DNA of 64,000 nucleotides from Armatimonadota bacterium (lineage in GTDB: Bacteria; Armatimonadota; UBA5829; DSUL01): positions 1 through 64,000 of the forward strand of contig JADLDK010000011.1 of assembly GCA_020846715.1 (NCBI GenBank), in the 5' to 3' direction. Positions 53,927-63,437 of the stretch are shown here, one piece after another. The notes under the pieces are model-generated. The model was not told the origin of the DNA, did not search any database, and was given only the letters and a program-made list of their open reading frames with translations. Within the stretch, counting starts at the first letter, position 1. The number at the start of each line of letters is the position of its first letter. The position numbers and the translations under genes are program-made.

Positions 53927-56320
53927 ATGAGCTACTTCAGTGAACTTATGGCAGCACGACAGAACGACGTACCCGATGAAGCCGTAACGGGAATTGGCAT
54001 TGATCTCGGTACAACGAATTCAACTGTCGCCGAGGCAAGCTGGGATCCAAACCAGCCAGAGAGCGTCCAGGTGCGTTGCCTCGATATTCCCCAAGAGACA
54101 CTAAATGCCGGCAATACTACGAGTCCGCTGTTCCCTTCGGTGGTGGCTGTTCTGCCAAACCGGGTACTTGTCGGGGAAGGCGCCAAGCGGCTAAGAGCTG
54201 AGAGCACCGAGTATAACCTCTTACCTTACCGGGACCTGTTCTACGAATGCAAGAATGAAATGGGCATTACGCGCACTTACAACCAGGCGCCGGAAGGCTT
54301 TCGATGCGCACGCGACATCGCAGCGAAAGTTTTAGGGTGTCTGGTGGAAACGCTGCGCGACGACACGGCCATTCAGAGGGCCGTCGTTACGGTACCTGCC
54401 TCGTTCCAGGTGCCCCAGCGCTCGGACACTGTGGAGGCGGCACGCGAAGCAGGCATACAGATAATGCCGGGGGATCTGCTTGATGAGCCGATTGGAGCGT
54501 TTCTGACTTTTCTCAACGGCCTACCAGACGAGGATCCCCTGCAGCGCTGCGGCTCGTCGCGCCTTGTGGTGTTCGACTTCGGCGGCGGCACCTGCGACAT
54601 AGCGGTACTTCAGCTCACGCGCCAGTCACCGGAGCGTCCGATAAGCGTGGCTCCGCTAGCGGTGTCTCGTTACCACCGGCTTGGTGGTGGTGACATTGAT
54701 AACTCCATTGTACATGAAGTCCTGATTCCTGCATTGCTCGAAGCAAATGGGATATCGTCCAGCGAAATAGAGTTCAAGGAGCGAAAGTACTTCCTGGAGC
54801 CAGCCCTTCTCGGCGTGGCTGAGTCACTGAAGATATCGCTGTGCAACAGCGTACGAAGGCTCAAGGATTTCAAGCGTTTCGATCCGACAGATACCGATCG
54901 CCACACTGCAGTACTTCCATCAAGCCATCAGTGTGTGTTAAATGGCAGGCAGCTTCTGCTACCCAGCCCCTCTCTCACGCTAGAACAGTTCGAGGCAATC
55001 CTCGCTCCGTTTCTCGACGAAGACATCACAGTGCCTATTGAGGGTGATTACGGCGTCACATGCTCCATCTTTGCGCCGCTGGATGATGCGCTAGCCCGCT
55101 CTAATTTGCGACCAACCGACGTGGATACAGTGCTACTCGTCGGCGGCAGCAGCCTGATTCCACAGGTTGTGGAGGCGCTGGAACAACACCTGGGGCCTCA
55201 AGCACAAGTGCGGACTTTTGACGACCACGGACAGATACAGACTGCCGTCGCCGAGGGGGCAGCCTTGCACTCATTGGCACTGCGCCTTTTTGGCGCGGGT
55301 CTTATTCAGCCAGTTCTGAGCGATAGCATCGGCCTCCGCACAAGAGATGGGATTCTCACCCTGATTCCCAAGGGCGAAGCTGTGCCATATCCTGCGGACG
55401 GCTGGGGCCAGATAGACACCCTTAGCATACCGGAGACAGCTGAATCATTGGATCTTCGGATCGATCTGACGGCTGACGACGGACGTGCCCAGCGTCGGCT
55501 GCAATCTGCGATTTGGAGGATCTCGGGACCGGTGACCAAGGGGGAATCCCTAGTAGTTCAGTATCATATGGACGACAACCAGATGCTGGCAATACGGGCA
55601 TTTCGCGCTGGAGCGCCGGGGAGTCCATTCGGCCTCACAGTTGAACGGCCTCTGACCCACGTGGTCGACCCAAACGAGACTCGCGGTAAGATTATTGAGA
55701 TCGAGGAAAAGATTAGAACAGGAGATTACGCGGGATGGGCCCGCGTGGCCGCGTTCCGGGAGCTCGCGGTACTCTGTGCAGAGGTAAGGCAATTCGAGCG
55801 GGCTCTCAGTCATCTAAAGACAGCAAATACAATCGCCGGTACTCCGCAACCGGGCCTGCTGAACTTGGCCGGAATCTACGCAGGGCGGTTAGGCGATCAT
55901 AAACGGGAGGAGACTTTCTACACGGCCGCGGCCCAAGCTGGCACAAACTGGGGTGGGCCCCTATTTAACCTCGCCGATTCTCTCGAGCATCGCGGTGAAC
56001 TTCAAAAAGCGCGTTTGTTGGTTGAGCAAGCTTTGGAACGCGAACGGGAAGCAGGCTACCTCGTTCTCTACGCTAAAATCCTAAGCGGGCAAGGCGACAA
56101 GGACGGGCGAGATGCAGCGCTGTCGCAAGCTCTTGAGACGTTCGGACCTGTTGAAGCTCTGGAGGATTGGGAGGTGGGCTGGCTGCGCCTTGCAGCGCGT
56201 ATGGTAGGAGACAACAAACTCCTTTCGGCTTGTGACGAAGAAAGCCGTCGCCGAAAGATGGGTGGCAATGGAGAAGACGGAGGAGGGGTGCTCCCAATCG
56301 GTCCCAGCGGGAAGGAGTAG
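53927..56320 (+). CDS. Divergent Hsp70 ATPase with C-terminal TPR-like repeats
   Basis: 797 residues. The Hsp70 ATPase core is complete: phosphate 1 [16 protein letters not shown] (about 22-37), phosphate 2 VVFDFGGGTCDIAVL (about 213-227) and adenosine motif VLLVGGSSLIPQVVEAL (about 405-421). About 460-600 is a shortened beta region in place of the usual substrate domain. About 610-770 holds helical TPR-like repeats (FRELAVLCAEVRQFERALSHLKTA; LLNLAGIYAGRLGDHKREETFYTAAAQAG; LFNLADSLEHRGELQKARLLVEQALE). It is far from the housekeeping DnaK at 61599. Helicase gene follows after 3 bases. AAGAAAGGA precedes ATG 53927. Confidence 0.9.
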   Translation: MSYFSELMAARQNDVPDEAVTGIGIDLGTTNSTVAEASWDPNQPESVQVRCLDIPQETLNAGNTTSPLFPSVVAVLPNRVLVGEGAKRLRAESTEYNLLPYRDLFYECKNEMGITRTYNQAPEGFRCARDIAAKVLGCLVETLRDDTAIQRAVVTVPASFQVPQRSDTVEAAREAGIQIMPGDLLDEPIGAFLTFLNGLPDEDPLQRCGSSRLVVFDFGGGTCDIAVLQLTRQSPERPISVAPLAVSRYHRLGGGDIDNSIVHEVLIPALLEANGISSSEIEFKERKYFLEPALLGVAESLKISLCNSVRRLKDFKRFDPTDTDRHTAVLPSSHQCVLNGRQLLLPSPSLTLEQFEAILAPFLDEDITVPIEGDYGVTCSIFAPLDDALARSNLRPTDVDTVLLVGGSSLIPQVVEALEQHLGPQAQVRTFDDHGQIQTAVAEGAALHSLALRLFGAGLIQPVLSDSIGLRTRDGILTLIPKGEAVPYPADGWGQIDTLSIPETAESLDLRIDLTADDGRAQRRLQSAIWRISGPVTKGESLVVQYHMDDNQMLAIRAFRAGAPGSPFGLTVERPLTHVVDPNETRGKIIEIEEKIRTGDYAGWARVAAFRELAVLCAEVRQFERALSHLKTANTIAGTPQPGLLNLAGIYAGRLGDHKREETFYTAAAQAGTNWGGPLFNLADSLEHRGELQKARLLVEQALEREREAGYLVLYAKILSGQGDKDGRDAALSQALETFGPVEALEDWEVGWLRLAARMVGDNKLLSACDEESRRRKMGGNGEDGGGVLPIGPSGKE

Positions 56321-56323
56321 CAA

Positions 56324-57517
56324 ATGGCTTGGCTCGTGCCTTTTGCACGCCTGACACCCGAACAGCAGCGGGCCGTGGAGCAACCTATGGACGGAAGCCG
56401 AGCTATCACCGGGCCTCCTGGTTCTGGCAAGTCCATGGTTCTTGTGCATCGCGCGGACTATTTGCGAACAAAGTACGGTCTTCCTCCCGACAGTTTCAAG
56501 TTGTTTGTCTATACAAATGCGCTGAAAGAGTACATTCAGGCCGACTCCACTTTGATTGATCTCCCGGAAGATAGTGTTTGCACCTGGGACAGCTGGTGTT
56601 GCGATTACTACAGAGACCACATTGGCCGGCAGCTTCCATGGAACAGAAATGATAGATGTCCTGCGTTCACGGAGATGAGAGCTGCAGTGAGAAGCCATCT
56701 ACTAGCCCGGCGATTACCTCGCCCACTGTATGAGTTTGTTCTCGTGGACGAAGCACAGGATATTGATGCCGAATCCTTGAGCACGCTCACCTTGATCAGT
56801 CGACATCTTATGGTAGCGATGGATCAGAAGCAGCGACTCTACGAAGAGGGTACTGACGAGCGGCAGGTGCTGGAAGCCCTGGGGCTAAAGCAGGAGAATA
56901 TAGCCCTTATCAATGCCTTCCGGTGCTGCCCCCACGTTCATAATGCGGCAGCGTGTTTCCTACTCGACGAGGCTGAGCGAGGGAAGTTCCTGGCACAGAA
57001 ATACACCCCAACCAAGCAGAGCGAAACGGTGGTCCTGTACAAAGCAGCAGACTACCACGACGAGTCGGAGAATCTGATCCGACTTGTTCGAGAGCGGGTG
57101 AACATGGGAGAGCGAGTTGCAATTCTTGTACCCACAAACCGTCTAGCGATCGGAAACACCAAGGGTCTGCAGGAAGCGGGAATCCCAGCTGAGTTTAATA
57201 AAGAGGCGGACCACACATCAGACGCTCCAAAAGTGATGACCTACTACTCGGCAAAAGGACTCACATTCAACAGTGTTTTCATGCCTTACCTCTCGTGGCA
57301 CCGCTTTGAGAACGTGCCCACACCGCCAGAGGATCTCCTTTTTGTTGGCACTACACGCGCACAGGACTGGGTGTATATGAGTACAAGTGGAACTCCGCTG
57401 CCGCAGCTTGAATGGCTAGAACCGGAGATCGGGCGCAGTGTCAGCGTCAGGCAGAAAGGAGAGGAAGTCAAACCCACTGGCCAGTCATTGACAACTGACG
57501 ACATAGATATCCTGTAA
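56324..57517 (+). CDS. Compact UvrD/Rep-like SF1 helicase
   Basis: 397 residues, about half the size of UvrD. Motifs in order: Q-like LTPEQQRAVEQP, Walker A ITGPPGSGKSMVLVHRADYL (about 28-47), Walker B FVLVDEAQDIDAESL (about 137-151), motif III LMVAMDQKQRLYEE, motif IV-like LINAFRCCPHVHNAA, motif V MTYYSAKGLTFNSVFMPYL (about 305-323) and motif VI LLFVGTTRAQDWVYMS. The accessory 1B and 2B parts are small or absent. ATG 56324 has GGAG six bases before it, inside the end of the Hsp70 gene, so the two are coupled. It could move on DNA or RNA, or serve only as a switch. Confidence 0.88.
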   Translation: MAWLVPFARLTPEQQRAVEQPMDGSRAITGPPGSGKSMVLVHRADYLRTKYGLPPDSFKLFVYTNALKEYIQADSTLIDLPEDSVCTWDSWCCDYYRDHIGRQLPWNRNDRCPAFTEMRAAVRSHLLARRLPRPLYEFVLVDEAQDIDAESLSTLTLISRHLMVAMDQKQRLYEEGTDERQVLEALGLKQENIALINAFRCCPHVHNAAACFLLDEAERGKFLAQKYTPTKQSETVVLYKAADYHDESENLIRLVRERVNMGERVAILVPTNRLAIGNTKGLQEAGIPAEFNKEADHTSDAPKVMTYYSAKGLTFNSVFMPYLSWHRFENVPTPPEDLLFVGTTRAQDWVYMSTSGTPLPQLEWLEPEIGRSVSVRQKGEEVKPTGQSLTTDDIDIL

Positions 57518-57547
57518 GGAACGCCAAGGATTTCGCCAGCATCGCGG

Positions 57548-57620
57548 TCCGGCAAAATCGCCGTCAAAGTCATCAACCACTACGGCGACGAGGTGCTGAA
57601 GGTGTACGACGTGTGAGGGT
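57548..57620 (+). pseudogene. Orphan copy of the mod 3' end (repeat copy 2)
   Basis: This stretch codes for the same last 22 residues as mod (SGKIAVKVINHYGDEV...) with a stop at 57614-57616, but no gene leads into it. It stands 31 bases past the helicase stop and 8 bases before the 3' end of the copper ATPase gene. The flank to the right, not that at 53888, is thus the probable original right flank of mod. Confidence 0.9.
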
Positions 57621-57623
57621 TGC

Positions 57624-59861
57624 CTACCTGAACCCGCGCAGGCGCAGGCTGTTGGTGACGACGGAGACGGAGCTCATGGCCATGGCAAGGGAGGCGATCA
57701 TCGGATTGAGGAGCCAGCCGGTAACCGGGTAGAGAACGCCGGCGGCTACGGGAATCCCAATGGCGTTGTAGATAAAGGCGAAGAAGAGATTTTGCTTGAT
57801 AGTGGAGAGTGTAGCTCGTGAGAGGCGCACAGCGTTCACAACGTCTGAAAGGTCTCCACGCATCAGAGTGATGTCGGAGGCTTCCAGCGCTACGTCCGCT
57901 CCGGCGCCAATAGCGATACCTACGTCCGCCTGCGCCAGCGCAGGAGCATCGTTCACTCCGTCCCCCACCATCGCGACCACTGCGCCAGTGGCCTGTTCGG
58001 CTTTCACCTGAGTAGCCTTGCCATCCGGCGGAACTTCCGCAAGAACGTGCTGGATGCCAACCTGGTCCGCCACAGCCTGCGCTGTGCGGCGGTCATCACC
58101 TGTGAGCATTACTACCTTTGCCCCAAGGGCTTTCAGGTGGCACACAGCGTCAGCAGAGCCCGGTTTGACGGTGTCCGCAACGGCGATCAGAGCCAGGGGC
58201 CGGCCTTCCACCCAGAGGACCACAGGAGTCTTGCCATCAGCAGCCAGGGTTCTGGCCTGCGTCTGAACGCTGTCCGGCAGGTCCCCTTGCGTGGCGTTCA
58301 TCCGCACACTACCGACCTGAACAGATTGGCCTTCTACTGCTGCAGAAACACCAAAGCCCGCTAGAGACTGAAAATCGGAAGGGTCCGGAAGTACGGCGCC
58401 CTCTGACTCAGCCGCGCGTACGATGGCCTCGCCGATGGGATGTTCGGAGCGGCGCTCAACAGCAGCGGCCAGCCGCAGCGCGTCCAGGCGCTCTATTCCA
58501 AATCCAATGACATCTGTCACCTGCGGTGTTCCGGACGTTATAGTGCCAGTTTTGTCCAGTATTACGGTCTGGATGCGCCCTGCCCGCTCGAGGATTTCTC
58601 CGCCTTTGATGAGAATGCCAAGCTTCGCGCCAACGCCGCTGCTGACCATAATGGCCGCCGGAGTGGCAAGCCCAAGAGCGCAGGGACAGGCGATAATGAG
58701 AACAGCGACGAAGGAGACCAATGCATCCGTCAAGCGAGTGTCTACCGGACGCACGTTGTACCAGACGAGAAAAGTAACAACGGCAATAGCGATGACGGTG
58801 GGGACAAACCAGGCGCTGATAAGGTCCGCCAGGCGTTGGATGGGCGCTTTCTCACTCTGAGCCTGGCGCACCAGCTCCACAATCTGCTGCAGGGCGGTCT
58901 CCCGCCCAACGCGCGTGACTTTGCACGTGAAAGAGCCCGCGGCGTTTAGCGTGCCTCCAATGACCTCATCGCCTACTCCGCGCTCAACAGGCACGGACTC
59001 TCCGGTCATGAGAGACTCATCAAGCGAAGAAGCGCCTTCTGTGATAACACCGTCAACCGGCACCTTCTCCCCCGGGCGGACAATGACCAGGTCACCCGTG
59101 ACGACCTGCTCCACAGGAATATCCACTTCCTGCCCACCGCGAACAACCCGCGCGGTTCTTGCCTGGAGTTCCATCAGACTGCGGATAGCGGTGGAGGCCT
59201 CCCCGCGCGCCCGGGCTTCCAGCATCCGGCCAAAGAGAATCAGAGTCGTGATGACGGCGGCTGTCTCAAAGTACACATGGGGATGACCACCCATCGAGTG
59301 CAGCAGACCGGGCGCCACCAGCGCAACCAGACTGTAGGCGTACGCCGCGAACGTGCCCATCGCAATCAGCGTGTTCATGTCCGAAGACTTGTGGCGCAGC
59401 GCCGCCCACGCACCCGTATAGAACCCGCGCCCGGACCAGAAAACGACGGGCGTAGTCAGTACAAGCGATATCCAGTGCCCCGGATACCAGTTCATAAAGA
59501 ACATCCCAAGGATGAAAACTGGAACGGTCAGAACGGCGGCGGTTCTGAAGCTGCGGACGGTGTCCGGGTACTCATCGCGCATATGGGAATGGTCGTGCCC
59601 AGCGCTTTCCGGCACGATGACTTCCGCCTCATAGCCAGCCTTGTGCACCGCCTGCGCGAGGACGTCAGGGCTGACATGCGAAGAGGTGTGAACGCGGGCT
59701 TCCTGCGTCGCAAAATTGACAGAAGCAGACTCGACGCCGGGGACTTTTTTCAAAGCGCGCTCGACGTTAGCCACACACGACGCGCAGTGCATTCCACCGA
59801 TACTCAGATCGCAAACTTCGCCCTCAGGGGCGGTATGGACGCTGTGCTCTTGGACGGCCAT
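57624..59861 (-). CDS. copA: Copper-translocating P1B-type ATPase
   Basis: 745 residues. Pumps Cu(I) out of the cytoplasm. One N-terminal heavy-metal domain with GMHCASC (about 23-29); membrane helices from about 104; the Cu site CPC in [17 protein letters not shown]; phosphorylation site DKTGTIT; TGES; HP in [11 protein letters not shown]; and [22 protein letters not shown]. The Met-Ser pair [14 protein letters not shown] near the end completes the Cu(I) path. ATG 59861 has GGAGGAG eight bases ahead. The upstream genes at 59919 and 60390 read the same way and could be in one unit. No copper regulator or chaperone is adjacent. Confidence 0.95.
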   Translation of the reverse strand: MAVQEHSVHTAPEGEVCDLSIGGMHCASCVANVERALKKVPGVESASVNFATQEARVHTSSHVSPDVLAQAVHKAGYEAEVIVPESAGHDHSHMRDEYPDTVRSFRTAAVLTVPVFILGMFFMNWYPGHWISLVLTTPVVFWSGRGFYTGAWAALRHKSSDMNTLIAMGTFAAYAYSLVALVAPGLLHSMGGHPHVYFETAAVITTLILFGRMLEARARGEASTAIRSLMELQARTARVVRGGQEVDIPVEQVVTGDLVIVRPGEKVPVDGVITEGASSLDESLMTGESVPVERGVGDEVIGGTLNAAGSFTCKVTRVGRETALQQIVELVRQAQSEKAPIQRLADLISAWFVPTVIAIAVVTFLVWYNVRPVDTRLTDALVSFVAVLIIACPCALGLATPAAIMVSSGVGAKLGILIKGGEILERAGRIQTVILDKTGTITSGTPQVTDVIGFGIERLDALRLAAAVERRSEHPIGEAIVRAAESEGAVLPDPSDFQSLAGFGVSAAVEGQSVQVGSVRMNATQGDLPDSVQTQARTLAADGKTPVVLWVEGRPLALIAVADTVKPGSADAVCHLKALGAKVVMLTGDDRRTAQAVADQVGIQHVLAEVPPDGKATQVKAEQATGAVVAMVGDGVNDAPALAQADVGIAIGAGADVALEASDITLMRGDLSDVVNAVRLSRATLSTIKQNLFFAFIYNAIGIPVAAGVLYPVTGWLLNPMIASLAMAMSSVSVVTNSLRLRGFR

Positions 59862-59918
59862 CTCGGATTGCTCCTCCGCAGGAATAACTCCGCATATCTG
59901 AAAGTGGTTCCCGGATGT

Positions 59919-60386
59919 TTACTGCCGGGAGACGTACTTGATTTTGATCTTCCTCCAGACAGTTCGATACACGGTAAACTCGGACCTGGGGCCAGCAGGA
60001 GGCAACGTAATTACCAGCGTCTCGGAGGAGGCCCAGCGCACAGTCAGATCGTCGCGCTTTCCATACAAAACATAGTCCGCGCGGTCCTGATAGACGGGTT
60101 CCTGCTCCTGCGGGCGCAGATAGACGCCTACCTCTTTATGAGAGACAGACGCGCCGAAGCCATGCGTCACAACACTTGCGACAAAGCGTCCGTCCGGCGA
60201 GGGGGCCGTCATGCGGACACTGTAGCGATCGAGATCCCTGGAAATCTGTGCCACAACCCAGTAGAAGGCGCCAAAGCCTACTGCCGCCATGATGAACAGG
60301 GCGACCAGGCATCTAAGCAGCCCGTTCCGGCACCCGCACCCACTGCGGCTTCGGTTCTCCACAGTCTCCAAAACTTCTGAAGGCAC
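59919..60386 (-). CDS. Small membrane-anchored protein, unknown function
   Basis: 155 residues. A short basic lead with CGC and CR, one membrane helix LLRCLVALFIMAAVGFGAFYWVVA (about 23-46), then an extracytoplasmic domain of about 105 residues: SPDGRFVASVV, GVYLRPQEQE, TVRWASSETLVITLPP. The last part looks like a single propeller-type or DUF5412-like beta unit; I am not sure of the family. GTG 60386 has GGAGG 10 bases ahead and lies 3 bases past the dehydrogenase stop, so the two are co-transcribed. copA follows 57 bases on. Confidence 0.65.
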   Translation of the reverse strand: MPSEVLETVENRSRSGCGCRNGLLRCLVALFIMAAVGFGAFYWVVAQISRDLDRYSVRMTAPSPDGRFVASVVTHGFGASVSHKEVGVYLRPQEQEPVYQDRADYVLYGKRDDLTVRWASSETLVITLPPAGPRSEFTVYRTVWRKIKIKYVSRQ

Positions 60387-60389
60387 TGT

Positions 60390-61289
60390 TTATTCACCTC
60401 CCGCTGACGCCTCAGGGTCGACTCCGGCCAGCCGGGCGAAGACCTTGCTGACTGCGGAGTAGTCCTCCTCGGCATACCCGGAGGCGCTGGCGGCGGCGAA
60501 GAACTGGCGCATCATCGCCAGCATTGGCTGCGGGACGTTCTCAGTGTCTCCTGCTGCCAGAGCAAGGTCGATATCCTTGATAATGTTGTTGACAATGAAG
60601 TTTGCCGACCAGTCCCCCTCCATAATCTGCCGGGCCTTGCTGGCGTACATCGGCGAAGCAAGAGCGGAAGACTGGATGACTTCCGTGAAAAGGGCCGGAT
60701 CCAAACCGCTCTTACGCGCAAAGGCCAGTGATTGAGAAAAGCCACAGATCATGCTCACGATGAGCATATTGCAGGCCAGCTTCAGCGACGCCGCTGCGGA
60801 AGGTTGTTCAAATCGCCACGTCCGCTTCCCGAGAAGACTGAGGACTGGCTCCAGCGTGTCAACAGCCTCAGCCGACCCGGCTGCGAACATCAGCAGGGCG
60901 CCCTCAGCGATTTGCCTCCTGCTTCCAAGCACCGGACAGTGGACAAAGAAGCGGTTGGAGTTGTGATACGACTGGGACAGATCGAAGGCTACAGAAGGGG
61001 AGATAGTGCTTGTATCACAGTGCACGGCCCCATCCTGAAGCCCGCGCAAAATGCCATCCTCTCCAAGTGCGACCTCGCAAATGGCTTCGTCATCTTTCAG
61101 AGAAGACAGGACTATCGCAGCGTTCTGTGCGGCGTCTCGAGGAGTGCGCGTCACAGTTGCTCCGCGCTCTTTGAGAGGTAAGGCTCGCTCAGCCGTGCGG
61201 TTCCAGACAGCCAGGTCGTGCCCGGCTTCCAGAAATCGCCGCCCCATCGCCGCTCCCATTGTACCTGTTCCAATCAAAGCAAGTTTCAT
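60390..61289 (-). CDS. Beta-hydroxyacid dehydrogenase (6-phosphogluconate dehydrogenase-like)
   Basis: 299 residues. NAD(P)-dependent dehydrogenase of the 3-hydroxyisobutyrate / tartronate semialdehyde reductase family. Rossmann lead LALIGTGTMGAAMGRRFLEAGHDLAVWNRT (about 3-32), substrate motif GAVHCDTSTISP (about 91-102), and the catalytic Lys in ASLKLACNMLIVSM (about 167-180). The C-terminal helical domain is typical. ATG 61289 with AGGA. The substrate is unknown. It opens the unit that also holds the small membrane gene and perhaps copA. Confidence 0.92.
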   Translation of the reverse strand: MKLALIGTGTMGAAMGRRFLEAGHDLAVWNRTAERALPLKERGATVTRTPRDAAQNAAIVLSSLKDDEAICEVALGEDGILRGLQDGAVHCDTSTISPSVAFDLSQSYHNSNRFFVHCPVLGSRRQIAEGALLMFAAGSAEAVDTLEPVLSLLGKRTWRFEQPSAAASLKLACNMLIVSMICGFSQSLAFARKSGLDPALFTEVIQSSALASPMYASKARQIMEGDWSANFIVNNIIKDIDLALAAGDTENVPQPMLAMMRQFFAAASASGYAEEDYSAVSKVFARLAGVDPEASAGGE

Positions 61290-61452
61290 TAGTTTCCTGA
61301 ATGTGTAAAGAGTCCGGGCAGAACTGCCCGTTTCTGCAGCCTATGATAGCTCTGTGCGCGGCCGGACGCCGCCAAAGTGCGAACGAAGCGCGGCCGAACC
61401 AAAAAAACGATAAAAATCTTCGCAGAAGGGAACAATGCTGTTAGCAAGAGCA
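61290..61452. other. Divergent region before dnaK, left part
   Basis: Between the dehydrogenase (minus) and the dnaK promoter. No CIRCE inverted repeat (TTAGCACTC with its complement) was found, and no other operator stands out. Confidence 0.4.
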
Positions 61453-61482
61453 TTGACAATATTAGACTCAATACTTGATAAT
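61453..61482 (+). promoter_or_regulatory. Sigma70-type promoter of dnaK
   Basis: A perfect TTGACA (61453-61458), 18-base spacer and GATAAT (61477-61482). The start would be near 61490, leaving a leader of about 110 bases before the TTG of dnaK at 61599. Confidence 0.7.
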
Positions 61483-61598
61483 CCCTGCGATAAAAAGATG
61501 TGGGTAAAAACCACTGGAGAGCGGTTCAGAACAGAGCCTGCTCCACACGGATTACACAGTGAAAAAGACCGGACGAGTTCCGGGCGGAGGTGATTGCA

Positions 61599-63425
61599 TT
61601 GGCAAAAACAGTTGGTATCGATCTTGGCACCACTAACTCGGTCGTCGCGGTTATGGAGGGCGGCGAGCCCACCGTCATCCCAAACGCCGAAGGCTCCAGA
61701 ATTACGGCGAGCGTTGTTGGATTCACCAAGAATGGCGAACGGCTGGTAGGGACGCAGGCAAAGCGTCAGGCTATCGTCAACCCCGAGCGCACCGTGATCT
61801 CGATCAAACGCGATATGGGAACGGACACGCGCGTTTCGATCGACGGCAAGAACTATTCTCCTGAAGAGATATCCAGCATGATTCTTCAGAAGCTGAAGAC
61901 AGACGCGGAAGCCTACCTTGGGGACAAAGTGGAGAGCGCGGTGATCACTGTACCGGCTTACTTCAACGACGCCCAGCGCACAGCGACCAAGAACGCAGGC
62001 GAGATCGCAGGGCTCAAGGTACTGAGGATTATCAACGAGCCAACTGCTGCCGCCCTGGCGTACGGGTTGGACAAAAAGGAAAACGAAACCATTCTGGTTT
62101 GGGACCTTGGAGGGGGAACGTTTGACGTGTCCATCCTGGAGGTGGGCGAAGGCGTGTTCGAAGTCAAGTCCACGCATGGCGATACGCATCTGGGTGGCGA
62201 TGACTGGGATGAGCGCATTGTCGAGTATGTGGCTGATGAGTTCAAGAAAGAATCTGGAATTGATCTGCGCTCAGACAAGCAGGCGCTTCAGAGGCTTCGC
62301 GAAGGCGCTGAGAAAGCGAAGGTTGAGCTGTCTAACGTGGTCCAGACGAACATCAACCTGCCCTTCATTACGGCCGACGCTAACGGCCCAAAGCACCTGG
62401 ATGTCACGCTCACCCGAGCAAAGTTTGAGGAGCTGACTGCGGACCTGCTGGACCGCTGCGTGAAGCCGTACAAGCAGGCTATTGAAGACGCCAAACTCGA
62501 GGACAAAGACATTGATGAAGTGATTCTGGTTGGCGGCTCAACCCGAATGCCACAGGTGCAGGAGCTGGTCAAGAAGCTCATTGGCAAGGACCCGCACAGG
62601 GGCGTTAATCCGGATGAGGTCGTGGCAGTAGGCGCTGCTATCCAAGCTGGCGTTCTGGCGGGTGAAGTGAAGGATGTTGTGCTCCTGGACGTGACACCGC
62701 TTTCACTGGGCATCGAGACTCTGGGCGGCGTGTGCACCAAGCTCATTCCGAGAAACACAACGATCCCTACGCGCAAATCTGAAACATTCACGACGGCCGC
62801 TGACGGGCAGACCGAAGTTACAGTGCACGTGCTTCAGGGTGAGCGCGAGATGTCCCGCGACAACAAGAGCCTCGGAATGTTCCACCTGTCTGGAATTCCA
62901 CCCGCGCCTCGTGGTATCCCGCAGATCGAAGTGACCTTTGACATTGACGCCAACGGCATTCTGCATGCGAGCGCGAAGGATCGGGCTTCCGGACGCGAGC
63001 AAAGTATCACGATTACCGGCTCCAGTAATCTGGATAAGGGCGATATCGAAAAGATGGTGCGCGAGGCGGAGTCGCACGCTGATGATGACCGCAAGGCCAA
63101 AGAGGTTGCGGAGATCAAGAACCGCGCTGACAGCCTTATCTACAATACCAACAAGACGCTGACAGACCTTGGTGACAAAGCGCCGGAAGACGTCCGCGCC
63201 CGCGTGGAGAGCGCGCGCGACAAGCTGCAGGAAGCGCTGAAGGGCGATAACCAGCAGGATATCGCGTCGGCCACAGAAGAGCTGCAGCAGGCAGCTTATC
63301 AGCTTAGCGAGATTCTCTACCGGCAGAGCGCGGAACAGGAGTCTCCGGAACAGGAACCGGCAGGGGCAGCCGCCGCGTCGAACGGCGGCGAAGACGTGAT
63401 CGAGGCCGAGTACAAAGAGGAGTAA
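61599..63425 (+). CDS. dnaK: Chaperone DnaK (Hsp70)
   Basis: 608 residues. Housekeeping Hsp70. It starts at TTG 61599 with GGAGG eight bases ahead, giving the canonical [13 protein letters not shown]; a GTG three codons earlier lacks this spacing. ATPase core: [43 protein letters not shown]. Substrate domain: [16 protein letters not shown], and a helical lid. The end has Glu/Ala-rich tail. The protein appears complete and ordinary. grpE and dnaJ are not next to it upstream (a divergent dehydrogenase is); hsp20 follows after a perfect hairpin. Confidence 0.98.
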   Translation: MAKTVGIDLGTTNSVVAVMEGGEPTVIPNAEGSRITASVVGFTKNGERLVGTQAKRQAIVNPERTVISIKRDMGTDTRVSIDGKNYSPEEISSMILQKLKTDAEAYLGDKVESAVITVPAYFNDAQRTATKNAGEIAGLKVLRIINEPTAAALAYGLDKKENETILVWDLGGGTFDVSILEVGEGVFEVKSTHGDTHLGGDDWDERIVEYVADEFKKESGIDLRSDKQALQRLREGAEKAKVELSNVVQTNINLPFITADANGPKHLDVTLTRAKFEELTADLLDRCVKPYKQAIEDAKLEDKDIDEVILVGGSTRMPQVQELVKKLIGKDPHRGVNPDEVVAVGAAIQAGVLAGEVKDVVLLDVTPLSLGIETLGGVCTKLIPRNTTIPTRKSETFTTAADGQTEVTVHVLQGEREMSRDNKSLGMFHLSGIPPAPRGIPQIEVTFDIDANGILHASAKDRASGREQSITITGSSNLDKGDIEKMVREAESHADDDRKAKEVAEIKNRADSLIYNTNKTLTDLGDKAPEDVRARVESARDKLQEALKGDNQQDIASATEELQQAAYQLSEILYRQSAEQESPEQEPAGAAAASNGGEDVIEAEYKEE

Positions 63426-63437
63426 ACACACACGACA

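Noticed and set aside
47507-57517. DISARM, BREX or a Dnd/Ssp system
   Set aside because: None of the marker genes (DUF1998, PglZ, BrxC, DndB-E, Ssp) are present; the core is Res plus Mod of the type III-like kind.
53815-57620. Target-site duplication of a transposon around the Hsp70-helicase cassette
   Set aside because: 73 bases is far longer than usual target duplications, no transposase or terminal inverted repeats are present, and all differences are synonymous.
61430-61500. CIRCE (HrcA) operator before dnaK
   Set aside because: TTAGCA occurs at 61441 but the CACTC arm and its complement at nine bases distance do not.
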